A stretch of 64,000 nt of DNA. It comes from Pseudomonas asgharzadehiana. Its GTDB lineage: Bacteria; Pseudomonadota; Gammaproteobacteria; Pseudomonadales; Pseudomonadaceae. The notes beneath the pieces were generated by a model. It made no database searches. It was given only the letters and a program-made list of their open reading frames with translations, and was not told the DNA's origin. This document shows positions 27,840-37,723 of this stretch, piece after piece. The stretch spans positions 1,612,001 to 1,676,000 of the forward strand of contig NZ_CP077079.1 in NCBI RefSeq assembly GCF_019139815.1, given 5' to 3'. Position 1 is the stretch's first letter; each line of letters opens with the position of its first letter. Both the position numbers and the translations under genes were made by a program.

Positions 27840-29089
27840 TTGCGCAGCTCCATGTGAGGACGTTGCATGGGCAGCAGGCCTTGAGGGCGCCAGATCATCA
27901 TCAGCACCATCATGGCGCCGAACATCAACATGCGGTATTCGCTGAACTCACGCATCATTTCCGGCAGCAGGATCATCACGATCGCGGCCAGGATCACGCC
28001 CAACTGCGAGCCCATGCCACCCAGTACCACGATGGCGAGGATGATCGCCGACTCGATAAAGGTGAACGACTCCGGGGTCACCAGGCCTTGGCGCGCGGCG
28101 AAGAAGCTGCCGGCGAAACCGGCGAACGCAGCGCCCAGGGTAAATGCGGAGAGCTTGATGATGGTCGGGTTGAGGCCCAGGGCACGGCAGGCGATCTCAT
28201 CTTCGCGCAGCGCTTCCCATGCACGGCCGATCGGCATGCGCAGCAGGCGGTTGATCACGAACAGGGCGGCCAATGCCAGCAACAGCGCCACCAGGTACAG
28301 GAACACCACTTTGCTCACCGGGTTGTAGGCGATCCCGAAGTACTCGTGGAAGGTCTGCATGCCTTCAGCGGCGCTGCGGTCGAACGACAGCCCGAAGAAC
28401 GTTGGCTTGGGGATGCTGCTGATGCCGTTGGGGCCACCGGTGATATCGGTGAGGTTACGCAGGAACAGGCGAATGATCTCGCCGAAGCCCAGGGTCACGA
28501 TCGCCAGATAGTCACCGCGCAGGCGCAATACCGGGAAGCCCAGCAGGAAGCCGAACGTGGCCGCCGCCATACCTGCCAGTGGCAGGCAGATCCAGAAGCT
28601 CCAGCCCAGGTAGTGCGAGAGCAGCGCGTAGGTGTAGGCACCCACGGCATAGAAGCCCACATAACCCAGGTCAAGCAGGCCGGCCAGACCCACCACGATG
28701 TTCAGGCCCAGGCCCAGTAACACGTAGATCAGGATCAGGGTGGCGATGTCGACGGCGCCGCGCGAGCCGAAGAACGGCCAGATCAGCGCGGCCACGATCA
28801 GGCCGATGATGATGTAGCGCTGGGTGCGCGGCAGGGTCAGGAATTGGCTGACCTTGGGCGACACCAACGGAGCGCGGTTGCCCTTGAACAAGGCACCGAC
28901 CTGCTGGGTGAATAGCACACGCAGGAACATCAGCACCGAGCACAGGGCAATGATGGTCAGGGTCACGGGACCTGTGCCATGCACTTCAAGGTTGATGCCC
29001 ACAATGCTCAGCTTGAGGCCGAGTACCGGGAAGGCCACGGCCCATACCAGCAAGGCGCTGAAAAACGCCGATTTAAGATATCTGCTCAT
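27836..29089 (-). CDS. livM: Branched-chain amino acid ABC transporter permease LivM
   Basis: A 417-residue inner-membrane permease with about ten hydrophobic segments. The pseudomonad form carries an N-terminal extension with extra helices compared with many LivM proteins, and it matches the length of BraE (417). The family signature region includes [25 protein letters not shown] and the EAA-like loop [21 protein letters not shown]. It forms the substrate pore with LivH. Overlaps livH and livG by four bases at each end, implying translational coupling. Confidence 0.94.
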   Translation of the reverse strand: MSRYLKSAFFSALLVWAVAFPVLGLKLSIVGINLEVHGTGPVTLTIIALCSVLMFLRVLFTQQVGALFKGNRAPLVSPKVSQFLTLPRTQRYIIIGLIVAALIWPFFGSRGAVDIATLILIYVLLGLGLNIVVGLAGLLDLGYVGFYAVGAYTYALLSHYLGWSFWICLPLAGMAAATFGFLLGFPVLRLRGDYLAIVTLGFGEIIRLFLRNLTDITGGPNGISSIPKPTFFGLSFDRSAAEGMQTFHEYFGIAYNPVSKVVFLYLVALLLALAALFVINRLLRMPIGRAWEALREDEIACRALGLNPTIIKLSAFTLGAAFAGFAGSFFAARQGLVTPESFTFIESAIILAIVVLGGMGSQLGVILAAIVMILLPEMMREFSEYRMLMFGAMMVLMMIWRPQGLLPMQRPHMELRK

Positions 29090-30009
29090 ACTTTCTCAAC
29101 CTCCGGACGGCCCAGGATGCCGGTCGGACGGAATAACAGCACCAGAACCAGCAGGCCGAACGCCACGACGTCCTTGTACTGGTCGCCGAAGATATCGGCG
29201 CCGAACGCTTCGGCCACACCCAGCACCAGCCCGCCGAGCATCGCGCCCGGGATACTGCCGATGCCGCCCAATACCGCCGCAGTAAAGGCCTTGAGGCCTA
29301 CCAGGAAACCGGCGTTGGGGTTGATCACGCCGTACTGCATGCTCAGCAGTACCGCCGCGACGGCTGCCAGCGCGGCGCCGATCACGAAGGTCAGGGCGAT
29401 GATGTTGTTGGTGTTGATGCCCAGCAGGTTGGCCATCTTGATGTCTTCAGCGCACGCCCGGCAGGCGCGCCCCAGACGGGAGCGGGAGATGAACAGGGTC
29501 AGGCCGAGCATGGCCACCAGGGTGACGACGAAGACCAGCACTTGCATGTAGGAAATCAGGACTTCTTCCGCGCCACCCGGGCCGAAGGAGAAGCTCCCCG
29601 GGATCAGGTTGGGGATGGATTTATCCTTGGAGTCCTGGGACAGCAATACGGTGTTCTGCAGGAAAATCGACATGCCGATGGCGGAAATCAACGGGATCAA
29701 ACGGTTGCTGCCACGCAAGGGACGGTAGGCAACGCGCTCGATACTGTAGCCATAGGCACTGGTCACGACGATCGACGCAAGGAACGCGGCGGTCATCAAC
29801 AGCGGCAGGGAGTGGATACCCATCATGGCCAGCCCGGCAAGGGCGATGAAGGCCACGTAGGAACCAATCATGTACACCTCGCCATGGGCGAAGTTGATCA
29901 TTCCAATGATGCCGTAAACCATTGTGTAGCCAATGGCTATCAAGGCATAGGTGCTGCCAATGGTCAGGCCATTAACCAGCTGTTGGAAAAAATGATAGAT
30001 CTCAGGCAT
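29086..30009 (-). CDS. livH: Branched-chain amino acid ABC transporter permease LivH
   Basis: A 307-residue permease with about eight membrane helices. Diagnostic LivH stretches are [32 protein letters not shown] near the N-terminus and [20 protein letters not shown] (EAA-like cytoplasmic loop). Length equals BraD (307). It is separated from livJ by 229 bases that contain the livJ terminator, so livHMGF is probably read by partial read-through, giving less permease than binding protein. Confidence 0.94.
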   Translation of the reverse strand: MPEIYHFFQQLVNGLTIGSTYALIAIGYTMVYGIIGMINFAHGEVYMIGSYVAFIALAGLAMMGIHSLPLLMTAAFLASIVVTSAYGYSIERVAYRPLRGSNRLIPLISAIGMSIFLQNTVLLSQDSKDKSIPNLIPGSFSFGPGGAEEVLISYMQVLVFVVTLVAMLGLTLFISRSRLGRACRACAEDIKMANLLGINTNNIIALTFVIGAALAAVAAVLLSMQYGVINPNAGFLVGLKAFTAAVLGGIGSIPGAMLGGLVLGVAEAFGADIFGDQYKDVVAFGLLVLVLLFRPTGILGRPEVEKV

Positions 30010-30191
30010 TACAGCGCTCCTAAAAACCCGATACGCATTTCACTGGTGGAGTCATGTTCCGGCCCCGTGCTGTGTTCTGTGAGCACATTTGCACAAAGCG
30101 TTTGCCAGCGAACCGCTGGTGACGGTTTTAAGATTTTCAGGTGAGCCAGCGCCCGGATCGCGGGTGACAGGCCCATAAACCTCGTAAAACA

Positions 30192-30217
30192 AAGCCCACT
30201 GCTTTCACAGTGGGCTT
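30192..30217 (-). terminator. Terminator/attenuator after livJ
   Basis: Perfect 10-base inverted repeat (aagcccactg / cagtgggctt, 6-base loop); read on the minus strand it is followed by tttgtttta. It sits between livJ and livH, typical of a partial terminator that favours the binding protein. Confidence 0.85.
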
Positions 30218-30238
30218 GTAGGGCCAGTAACGCCTGGC

Positions 30239-31366
30239 TTACTGAGGGGAAACTTCGGTTTTAGGTTTGCCGAAGTGCCATTCGTAGACCACGAACTTGA
30301 AGTCCTTCAGGTCGCCCTTGGCGTCGAAGCTCAGGTCGCCGGTTGGGGTCTTGAAGGTACCGGCGTGAATGGCTTCGGCCACTTTGGCGGTGTCTTCGCT
30401 CTTGGCTGCCTTGATACCACCGGCGATGACTTCAATGGCCGAGTAGGCCGGGAATACGAACGGACCGGTTGGGTCCTGCTTGTTCTTGGCGAACTCTTCA
30501 ACGATGGCTTTGTTGGCAGGGTCGGTGTCGAAGGACTTCGGCAGGGTGACCAGCAGGCCTTCGGAGGCGTCTTGGGCGATTTGCGAGATGGAGTCGTTGC
30601 CGACGCCCTCTGGGCCCATGAACTTGGCGTTCAGGCCTTTTTCCTTGGACTGGCGCAGGATCAGGCCCAGCTCTGGGTGGTAGCCGCCGTAGTAGACGAA
30701 GTCGACGTTGGCTTGCTTGAGTTTCTGGATGATCGAGGAGAAGTCCTTGTCACCGGCGTTCAGGCCTTCGAAGACGGCAACCTTCACGCCTTTCTTCTCA
30801 AGGGTCTGCTTGACGGCGGTGGCGATACCTTCACCGTATTGCTGTTTGTCGTGCAGCACGGCAACGATTTTCGGCTTCACATGGTCGGCGATGTAGTTGC
30901 CGGCCGCCGGGCCCTGGGCGCTGTCGAGGCCGATGGTACGGAAGATCAGCTTGTAGCCACGGGAAGTAATCTCCGGGCTGGTAGCGGCAGGAGTAATCAT
31001 GATGACGCCTTCGTCTTCATAAATATCCGACGCGGGCTGAGTGGAGCTGGAGCAGAGGTGACCGACCACGAACTTGACGCCGTCGTTGACCACTTTGTTG
31101 GCCACGGCAACGGCTTGTTTAGGATCGCAAGCGTCGTCGTATTCCTTGGCTTCAAGCATCTTGCCGTCAACGCCGCCCTTGGCGTTGATGTCGGCGATGG
31201 CTTGTTTGGCACCCATGAACTGCATGTCACCGTATTGCGTTACAGGACCGGTCTTGGGGCCGGCGATGCCGATCTTGATGGTGTCAGCTGCGAACGAATG
31301 GCCGGCAACCCCAGCCAGGACCATAGCGGCAAACAGTTTGGAAATCTGCTTAGTAGCCTTATTCAT
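30239..31366 (-). CDS. livJ: Branched-chain amino acid ABC transporter substrate-binding protein
   Basis: A 375-residue periplasmic binding protein with a Sec signal (ends GHSFAA, about residue 26). The mature start TIKIGIAGPKTGPVTQYGDMQFMGAKQAI is typical of Leu/Ile/Val-binding proteins. The ligand cleft region includes GHLCSSSTQPASDIYEDEGV (residues near 96-115). It feeds LivHMGF downstream, matching BraC of P. aeruginosa in length. GGAG lies 4 bases from the ATG. A perfect 16-base palindrome lies about 100 bases upstream (see finding), a candidate control site. Confidence 0.94.
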   Translation of the reverse strand: MNKATKQISKLFAAMVLAGVAGHSFAADTIKIGIAGPKTGPVTQYGDMQFMGAKQAIADINAKGGVDGKMLEAKEYDDACDPKQAVAVANKVVNDGVKFVVGHLCSSSTQPASDIYEDEGVIMITPAATSPEITSRGYKLIFRTIGLDSAQGPAAGNYIADHVKPKIVAVLHDKQQYGEGIATAVKQTLEKKGVKVAVFEGLNAGDKDFSSIIQKLKQANVDFVYYGGYHPELGLILRQSKEKGLNAKFMGPEGVGNDSISQIAQDASEGLLVTLPKSFDTDPANKAIVEEFAKNKQDPTGPFVFPAYSAIEVIAGGIKAAKSEDTAKVAEAIHAGTFKTPTGDLSFDAKGDLKDFKFVVYEWHFGKPKTEVSPQ

Positions 31367-31468
31367 AGTGCTCCACTCTTACTGTTGTATTTTTTATAGT
31401 TCTAGCGGCCTCGTGAGCTGCTGAACCGGATCAGATATCTCGGATATCCCCCCGGCAGTGCCCTGGCA

Positions 31469-31484
31469 ACTGTACCGGTACAGT
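31469..31484. promoter_or_regulatory. Perfect 16-base palindrome upstream of livJ
   Basis: ACTGTACCGGTACAGT, exactly self-complementary, about 100 bases before the livJ start. Nearby at 31430-31450 are two GATATC sites. A dimeric regulator site (for example of the GntR/MocR type) is plausible; the regulator is unknown. Confidence 0.6.
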
Positions 31485-31707
31485 GTAGAGCGCCGGTTGA
31501 TCGCTTGAAAAGCTGGCTGCTGGGGGCAAAACCCGGGTGTGTCGCATAAATGAAAGAAAGAGACAGAATAGCGGCGGGGTGGTGCCAGACTTTCGGGCAA
31601 TCCTTGGCGTTCCTGACACTTTCTCTCGATGACTCATTTGCAACTGGGTTTTTCTACCTGGGCTGCGACGTTATGATTGCGCCGATTTTTTCCCAAGGTG
31701 GATTCCC

Positions 31708-32010
31708 ATGACGCAAGAACCTAGCACCCTCTATGCCAAGCTGCTCGGTGAAACCGCCGAAATTTCCTGGAAGGAGCTTGAACCGTTCTTTGCCAAGGGT
31801 GCCCTATTGTGGGTCGACGCCGGTCTGGATTTGATCGAGGCAGCCGAAGGAATGGCCGAGGATAACCGCGACAAAGTCGCCGCCTGGCTGGCCGCCGGGA
31901 GCCTTGGCGAAGTGTCTGCCACGCGGGCATTGGACCTGGTTGAGCGCGATCCGAGCCTGTGGGCGGTGGTGGTTTCGCCGTGGATTCTGATCCAGGAAAG
32001 GGCAGTGTAA
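31708..32010 (+). CDS. DUF2288 family protein
   Basis: A 100-residue helical acidic protein: TLYAKLLGETAEISWKELEPFFAKG and DPSLWAVVVSPWILIQERAV are the recognised DUF2288 ends. No function is known; the family is widespread in gamma-proteobacteria as a stand-alone gene. The gap upstream (31367-31707) contains the livJ promoter region and probably this gene's promoter; AAGGTGG lies just before the ATG. Confidence 0.9.
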   Translation: MTQEPSTLYAKLLGETAEISWKELEPFFAKGALLWVDAGLDLIEAAEGMAEDNRDKVAAWLAAGSLGEVSATRALDLVERDPSLWAVVVSPWILIQERAV

Positions 32011-32118
32011 GAAAAGTCCGCACGAAAAAGGTGCGTGATCCTGGTGCGGCAAGTGTGTAGCGGAGTAACCGCCGAGCCGGTGATGGCACCTTGCCGTAGA
32101 GAAAGGTCACAGGTCAGG

Positions 32119-32134
32119 GTGACGTAAACGTCAC
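32119..32134. promoter_or_regulatory. 16-base palindrome GTGACGTAAACGTCAC
   Basis: gtgacg and cgtcac flank the central taaa. It lies in the 305-base gap 32011-32315, downstream of both flanking genes, where no promoter is expected. The rest of the gap holds a REPIN pair (32216-32309); no gene is seen. Confidence 0.45.
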
Positions 32135-32215
32135 GGGAACAGTTACAAGAGCGGCCGAGACGGCGGGCAATTGTTTCCAAGTATTCCAGGCTGAGAAAAT
32201 CAGTTGCCGGGTCTA

Positions 32216-32309
32216 GCGCCCGTTCGCGAACAAGCCCGCGCCCCCACATGACCGAATCTCAGCACACATGCGGTCAGGTAGGGGCGCGGGCTTGCTCGCG
32301 AACGGGCGC
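32216..32309. repeat. REPIN doublet, GCGCCCGTTCGCGAA type
   Basis: Two 29-base arms in inverted orientation (32216-32244 and 32281-32309) around a 36-base spacer; each arm ends in gcgcccgttcgcgaa.. or its complement. It is a second REP family, different from the GTGGGAGGGGG type. It separates the DUF2288 and tubulin-like genes, both ending here. Confidence 0.85.
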
Positions 32310-32315
32310 CTTGGT

Positions 32316-34502
32316 CTAAGCGGTCTTGCCCGTATGGTTATTCAGCGAAATAACCTTGGTCTTGCCGATGCGATGACGGTAAATCTCGCGCAGGTACTTA
32401 ATCGCCTTCTTCACGCAATCGCGTGACAGGCGAATGTCATTGATCGACACAAACTTGTCTTTGTCGTTGATAAGCTCGCGGTACTTCTTCTCATACATCG
32501 GCTTGATCGCATACCAGTTGGTGTCGAGGATCTTGGCCGGGTTCTCGAATTCGTTGAGCAACTCGTCGATGCGGTCTTCATCGAAGTCCTCATGGATGAT
32601 GAAGTCCAGGATCGAGTTGTCCAGCGTATCGTCGAAGCGGTACGGGTTACGGGCGAAGCAGCGCTTGATAAAGGCCACGATCAGCGTCAGGAAATCATCC
32701 GACAGGCAGGGGCTTTTGGCGATCAGGGTGGTCAGCGAAAGGTTGGCCGACGCGCCGATCACCAGCGCGTAACGTTTGAGCGTGGTGTTGGGGAACAGGC
32801 TGTTGAGGTGGGTCTTGAGCCGGTTCAGGTCCATATAGGACAGCTTGTAGTCCTTGGGCAGCGAGACGATGGACACCACCGACGAGCAGTTCTTGAAGAA
32901 GTGCAGGTCGTGCAGCGCCGCCGCGTCGTAGCCGGAGTTCTTGTACTGCTCCAGAGACGCCTTGTAACGCTTGGATTCGATCGGCAACAGGCTGATGCCT
33001 TCGATGGCTTGGGTGACCTTGTTGAAGTGCGGCAAGTCGATGGAGCGGAAGAACAGGTCGTCGATGTTCAGGCGCTGCGGCTCTTTTTCGAACACTTTGA
33101 ACTTGTCATTCGACGGCGCCGGGGTTTCCGGGACGACGGATTCGGCGTAGGCAATTGCCACCGGGCCCGCCAGGCTCATAAACAGGTCGTTGGCATCCAG
33201 GCGGATGGTTTCGCCGATGTCGATGCCGGCGCGACGGAAGTAGTTCTGGTCGTAGTCGGTGGTCACGGCCTGGGCGGTGAGAATGTTGAAGATCTGTTGG
33301 GAGATGTACTGGTTGGCGTGTTTTTCCATGGCATTGACGTCAATGTTCTGGATGTTGCCGTCATCGCTCTCTTCGGCGTACCGCATGATGTCGTTGGAAA
33401 TCAGCATCATCGCGTTCCACGGGCGGATACGGCCTTTCACGCTGGCTTCGCTGCTGTCTTCATTGGCGAAGTTGTACGAGAAGTCCCATTCCTCCGACAG
33501 GTACTTGCACAGCAGTCGCCCGGCGTTGATGTGCAGCGCCTCGGACATTTCACTGCGGTGATCGGAAATATTCGGCAGCACGCAGATGCCGCTGGTAAAG
33601 ATCGGCTCGAACACAAATGCGTGGCCGCTCTTGCTGTCGTGCTCGTCGGCGGGCTTGGTGTCGAACGTTTTGTTCATGTACGAGTGCTGCTGGGCCAGGC
33701 CGAACTCCGAGGCCATGCCCGAGCCGGTACCGCCGCCGGCGCTGAAAATCGAAAAATACAGGCGCGACTGGTTGGCCTTGATGCCGCACGAGTCGATCAG
33801 GTACGAGTGGATCATCTTCCAGTCGGGGCTGGAGAAGCGCTGGGTGTCTTTGTTGAGGATGATCTTGGCCAGGTACTGGCCGAGGATCGGCGCGTTACCG
33901 GCGCCGCCGGCATGGACTTCGGAGAGGTCCATGATTTTCATCTTGCTGTAGTCGCGCAGGAACCCGCTTTTTTCGCCCTTGCGCGAAAAGCGGATGCGCC
34001 CGGCAATGTCTTTGTCCAGGTCGCCCAGCATCACCAGTGGCTCCACCAGGAACACCGGTTTGCTGGGTTTGCCGCCGCCCAGGCGCAGGTTATTGCGGAT
34101 CCACTGGGTGGGGCTGTAGCCCTGGGTCTTTTTAAATTGAAGTTTGTCTTCGTTACTGAATTCGTTCAGGTAGAACTTGCGCGCGTTATAGACCAACTCC
34201 GCCACGTCCAGCGCAATGTTGGAACCGCAGCGGCCCAGGCCGATCAGGCACACCGAGGGAAATTCCTGTTCGCTGCGCGGATCGCTGTCGCCTTCAAGAT
34301 GGGGCGGGCGCGGGAACACCATGTCGCGCAGGCCGTCGAGGTTGTCGAGGATGCGGTCAGTATTGGTTTCGGTGAAGTACAGGTACTGCTGGGTGGCCAG
34401 CGGGCGTGTGGTGCTCAATGACTTTGAACCTGAGGGTTTGTCCGCAGGAGCTGTGGGCAACACGTCGGATACCACGGTGGCAGGGTTATTTTTAGAAGTC
34501 AT
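32316..34502 (-). CDS. FtsZ/tubulin-superfamily GTPase-like protein, large form
   Basis: A 728-residue protein with the GTP-binding elements of the FtsZ/tubulin fold in order: a glycine loop VCLIGLGRCGSN (84-95), GGAGNAP (199-205, T3-like), the tubulin signature SAGGGTGSG (254-262), NDIM (370-373) and a T7-loop-like LDANDL (435-440) with two acidic residues placed as in the FtsZ catalytic loop. It is not cell-division FtsZ, which is about 400 residues: it has an 80-residue N-terminal extension and a C-terminal region of nearly 290 residues of unknown fold. No signal peptide or membrane segment. Genes next to it are unrelated in strand or spacing. Best described as a tubulin-like protein of unknown role; polymerisation and GTP use are inferred. 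Confidence 0.75.
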   Translation of the reverse strand: MTSKNNPATVVSDVLPTAPADKPSGSKSLSTTRPLATQQYLYFTETNTDRILDNLDGLRDMVFPRPPHLEGDSDPRSEQEFPSVCLIGLGRCGSNIALDVAELVYNARKFYLNEFSNEDKLQFKKTQGYSPTQWIRNNLRLGGGKPSKPVFLVEPLVMLGDLDKDIAGRIRFSRKGEKSGFLRDYSKMKIMDLSEVHAGGAGNAPILGQYLAKIILNKDTQRFSSPDWKMIHSYLIDSCGIKANQSRLYFSIFSAGGGTGSGMASEFGLAQQHSYMNKTFDTKPADEHDSKSGHAFVFEPIFTSGICVLPNISDHRSEMSEALHINAGRLLCKYLSEEWDFSYNFANEDSSEASVKGRIRPWNAMMLISNDIMRYAEESDDGNIQNIDVNAMEKHANQYISQQIFNILTAQAVTTDYDQNYFRRAGIDIGETIRLDANDLFMSLAGPVAIAYAESVVPETPAPSNDKFKVFEKEPQRLNIDDLFFRSIDLPHFNKVTQAIEGISLLPIESKRYKASLEQYKNSGYDAAALHDLHFFKNCSSVVSIVSLPKDYKLSYMDLNRLKTHLNSLFPNTTLKRYALVIGASANLSLTTLIAKSPCLSDDFLTLIVAFIKRCFARNPYRFDDTLDNSILDFIIHEDFDEDRIDELLNEFENPAKILDTNWYAIKPMYEKKYRELINDKDKFVSINDIRLSRDCVKKAIKYLREIYRHRIGKTKVISLNNHTGKTA

Positions 34503-34705
34503 TGTGCGCCATGTGCCTGGGCGGATGGCTGAAAAGAATCAAATGGCCATCACGGAATGGGTGTTCGCGACTTTGCAGTGCGTCCTTGTCCGGCGTGTTC
34601 GGGCGTGTCCCTGTGTTCTCAAGGAAAACCTGGCCGGACTCTGATGAATCGGCCGTTTGTCGGCGATCTTTAGCTAACTGATGGCGAAATGCCAAAGTTT
34701 GGGCG

Positions 34706-36967
34706 TCAGCGTATTGGCCGGACGATGAAAGCACCGCTTCGACCAGGGGCTGGCTCGTTTGGCGAACGCGCCTTTTGGGCACCCGCCGTAGCGAGCGAAC
34801 GAAGCGGGTTGTGTCTGTCGATGCCTTGCATTACGCCAATGATGTCACTGACGGGCACCGCCGGGCTCAGTAGATAGCCTTGAATGAAATCACAGCCGTG
34901 GTCATGCAATAGCTCGAATTGGGCCTGGGTTTCCACGCCCTCGGTCACGACCCGCAAGTGCAGGGTGTGGGCGATGCCGATAATCGCCTGGACGATCTCG
35001 AGGTCAGCGCTCGACTTGGGAATGTCTTGGATAAACGATCGATCGATCTTCAACATGTTGAGCGGAAGGCGCTTGAGGTAGGCGAGCGAGGAGTAACCGG
35101 TACCAAAGTCATCGATGGCCAGCGACACGCCCAGGGCGCGGAGTTGGCGCAGCAACGCGAGGGTGCTGCTGATATTTCCCATCAGGGCGTTTTCAGTGAC
35201 TTCCAGTTCCAGGCGGTTTGCAGCGATCCCGCTGAAGCGCAGGGCATCTTCGATTTCGTCCGCCAGTTCATCACGGGCCAGGTTCAGGGCCGAGCAATTT
35301 ATGGCCATCGTCAGTTCGGTGTAACCCTTGTCGGAGAGCAGGCTCAAGTCATGACAGGCCTGGCGCAGGACCCAGTGATCCAGTTCAGCGATCAACCCAT
35401 TGCTTTCGGCGATGCCGATAAAGCGGTCCGGGGCCAGCAAACCATGCTGCGGGTGCTGCCAGCGCACTAAGGCTTCCAGGCGCGTTACCTTGCCCAGTTG
35501 CATGTCGAAGATCGGTTGGTAAAACAGCACCAGTTGTTTCTGGGTGTGCAGGGCACTGCGCAGCTCTTCTTCCAATTGCAGCTCGAGGAAGGCCCGGGTC
35601 TTCAGGTTGGAGCTGAAGAAATGCAAGCTGTTACGCCCGGCGTCTTTGGACTGGTACAGCGCCATGTCGGCGGTTTTGAGCAGTTCTTCGCAGGTCTGGC
35701 CGTCGTCGGGAAACAGGCTGATGCCAATACTGGTGGTCATCACCATGCGGCGGCCGGCCAGTTCGACCGGCTCTTTCATTTTTTGCAAAATGCGTTGAGC
35801 CAGGTGCCGGGCTTCGTCGCGGTGGTGAATGCTGATCAGGATGCAGAATTCATCGCCGCCAAACCGTGCGACTACGTCCGCATGGCTTCGCACAGAGCCT
35901 TTGATATGGCCGGCCAGTACGGTGAGCAGTTGGTCACCGGCGTCATGACCGAGGCTGTCGTTGATACGCTTGAAGTGGTCGATATCGAGGAAGATAACCG
36001 CCAGCATGCCACCTGAAACGGTTTTTTCCGCGATTTTCTCTGCAAAAATCTGGTTGAAGCCTCGGCGATTGAGCAAATCGGTCAGCGCGTCGTAATGCGC
36101 GACCTGTTGCAGTGAGACGCGGGCCTGGTCCAGTTCGCTGAGCAGCGTATTGACCCGACGCAGGTCGCGCTCCTTGTGTTGCAGCTTCTTGTCCGCCAGG
36201 GCCGCGCTGATGCTGCTGCCGATCACCAGCAGGGTGATCACCGCCACCGACAGGCCTAGTTGCGTGGGGTTATCGGCCAGGGGCAATGATAGGTCCGCCC
36301 CGTCCGGCACCAGCATCTGCATGGCGGCCATGCCGGTGAAATGCATGCTCAGAATGCCCGCGCCCAACACCAGGCTGGCGGCGTATTTGAGCAATTGATG
36401 AAACATGCCCGCGCCGGTGCGCAGGTAGCTCGACAACAATAGCGCGGCCAGGCTGGCCCCAATGGCGATAACCACTGAGGCGAAGAAGCGCCCGGTCTCA
36501 AAATACACCAGGGCCTGGGAGCGCATGGCCGACATACCGACGTAATGCATCAAGGCAATGCCCAGCCCCATCCACAGCGATGCCAGCAGGTATTGATGCA
36601 GCTGCAGGTTCGTATGGCTGAGGGTGCGCATGGCGAACAACGAGGCGATCAGGGCGATGACCAGCGAGGCGAACGTTGTGATCAATTCGTAATGAATGGC
36701 GATGGGCGCCTGGAAGGCCAGCATGCTGATGAAGTGGGTGGACCAGATACCGCCTGCCAGGCAGCTGGCACCGAGCCAGCGCCAGTGGCGACGGGCGGTG
36801 GGGTCTTCGACATGGCCGACCCGCTCAGCCATGTCCAGCGTGCCGAAGCCAGCTGCGCAGGCGACCAAATAAGCCAGCAGCACCAGAAAAGGGTTATGGC
36901 TGCAATTGAGCAATAAGTGCCCGTTTTCTGGAAGGTCGGTGAAAAAAATCAGCCCCAGCCATTCCAT
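34706..36967 (-). CDS. MHYT-GGDEF-EAL membrane cyclic-di-GMP protein (MucR-like)
   Basis: About 753 residues. The N-terminal 240 residues form a seven-helix MHYT sensor (HFISM, MHYVGM, MHFTGM motifs) predicted to sense oxygen, CO or NO through a metal. A diguanylate cyclase domain follows with the intact FGGDEF active site; the RxxD inhibitory site is not seen (SHAD). The C-terminal phosphodiesterase has an intact RLEALVRW. Both enzymes may work, as in P. aeruginosa MucR, which affects alginate through local c-di-GMP. The start at 36967 is one of three candidates (also 36982 ATG and 36991 GTG); none has a perfect ribosome binding site. Confidence 0.92.
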   Translation of the reverse strand: MEWLGLIFFTDLPENGHLLLNCSHNPFLVLLAYLVACAAGFGTLDMAERVGHVEDPTARRHWRWLGASCLAGGIWSTHFISMLAFQAPIAIHYELITTFASLVIALIASLFAMRTLSHTNLQLHQYLLASLWMGLGIALMHYVGMSAMRSQALVYFETGRFFASVVIAIGASLAALLLSSYLRTGAGMFHQLLKYAASLVLGAGILSMHFTGMAAMQMLVPDGADLSLPLADNPTQLGLSVAVITLLVIGSSISAALADKKLQHKERDLRRVNTLLSELDQARVSLQQVAHYDALTDLLNRRGFNQIFAEKIAEKTVSGGMLAVIFLDIDHFKRINDSLGHDAGDQLLTVLAGHIKGSVRSHADVVARFGGDEFCILISIHHRDEARHLAQRILQKMKEPVELAGRRMVMTTSIGISLFPDDGQTCEELLKTADMALYQSKDAGRNSLHFFSSNLKTRAFLELQLEEELRSALHTQKQLVLFYQPIFDMQLGKVTRLEALVRWQHPQHGLLAPDRFIGIAESNGLIAELDHWVLRQACHDLSLLSDKGYTELTMAINCSALNLARDELADEIEDALRFSGIAANRLELEVTENALMGNISSTLALLRQLRALGVSLAIDDFGTGYSSLAYLKRLPLNMLKIDRSFIQDIPKSSADLEIVQAIIGIAHTLHLRVVTEGVETQAQFELLHDHGCDFIQGYLLSPAVPVSDIIGVMQGIDRHNPLRSLATAGAQKARSPNEPAPGRSGAFIVRPIR

Positions 36968-37106
36968 AGCACGCCCCGTCATAGCTCCCACGTCACTGCC
37001 TAGGGCGGTGACCTATGGGCTCGAGTATAGAAGCCGCGCGGGATTTTCCACGGATAATGGCACTTTGCTTTTAACTAATTTGGCATCGCATCCATAGCGT
37101 TCGCTG

Positions 37107-37472
37107 CTAAGCGCTGATGGGCAGGTCCAAATCGAATGGGGCTTGCAGCGGCGGCAGGCCGAATGCGGCGCGCGCGGCATCGCAATCGACGTTGTGTTCA
37201 CCCTGGCTCCACGATGCATCGAATTCTCGGCAAGGGCTTGCGCGTTGCTCATAAATCGAGCAACGCGTGCCTTTGCCCACTTCGCCCTCAAGGCTGCAGC
37301 ATCGTGCGGGTTTTTGGTCGGTGCCGATCATCGCCACGCGGGTGGGGTTGATCTGCACCACCAGGTCATCGGGCACGGTGCCGCCCGATGAGGCGCACTC
37401 GCCCCAGAAGAAAGACACACGAAAGTGTGAACAGCAGGCACCGCAACTCAGACACGGACTGGCTTCGGACAT
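37107..37472 (-). CDS. YkgJ family cysteine cluster protein
   Basis: About 121 residues with a zinc- or iron-sulphur-type cluster of cysteines: CLSCGACCSHFRVSFF near the N-terminus, then RCCSLEG, TRCSIYEQRASPCREF and VDCDAAR. This is the UPF0153/YkgJ pattern, predicted Fe-S or zinc-binding, function unknown. The start at 37472 is preferred for family fit; an ATG at 37481 and longer readings are possible. It is alone, between the MHYT protein and an MFS gene. Confidence 0.85.
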   Translation of the reverse strand: MSEASPCLSCGACCSHFRVSFFWGECASSGGTVPDDLVVQINPTRVAMIGTDQKPARCCSLEGEVGKGTRCSIYEQRASPCREFDASWSQGEHNVDCDAARAAFGLPPLQAPFDLDLPISA

Positions 37473-37723
37473 GGGCGTCATCAATAAAAAGTAAGGGAGG
37501 GGAACGACGGGAAGGCTCGCCATTCTATCCATGCCATGGCCATTAGGAAGGGGGGCACACACATATATTTTTGTCAGGAAAGTCCCGTAACGACGGGCGA
37601 AATTACGCCCTATCAGCCTTACGAATCATTACAGACAACCGTCGCGCGCCTGACTATGTTGCAGGTACCTGAGCAGGATGCATCGGGCATCGCAGCTCTC
37701 ATAACAATAAAAGAGACGGACCC

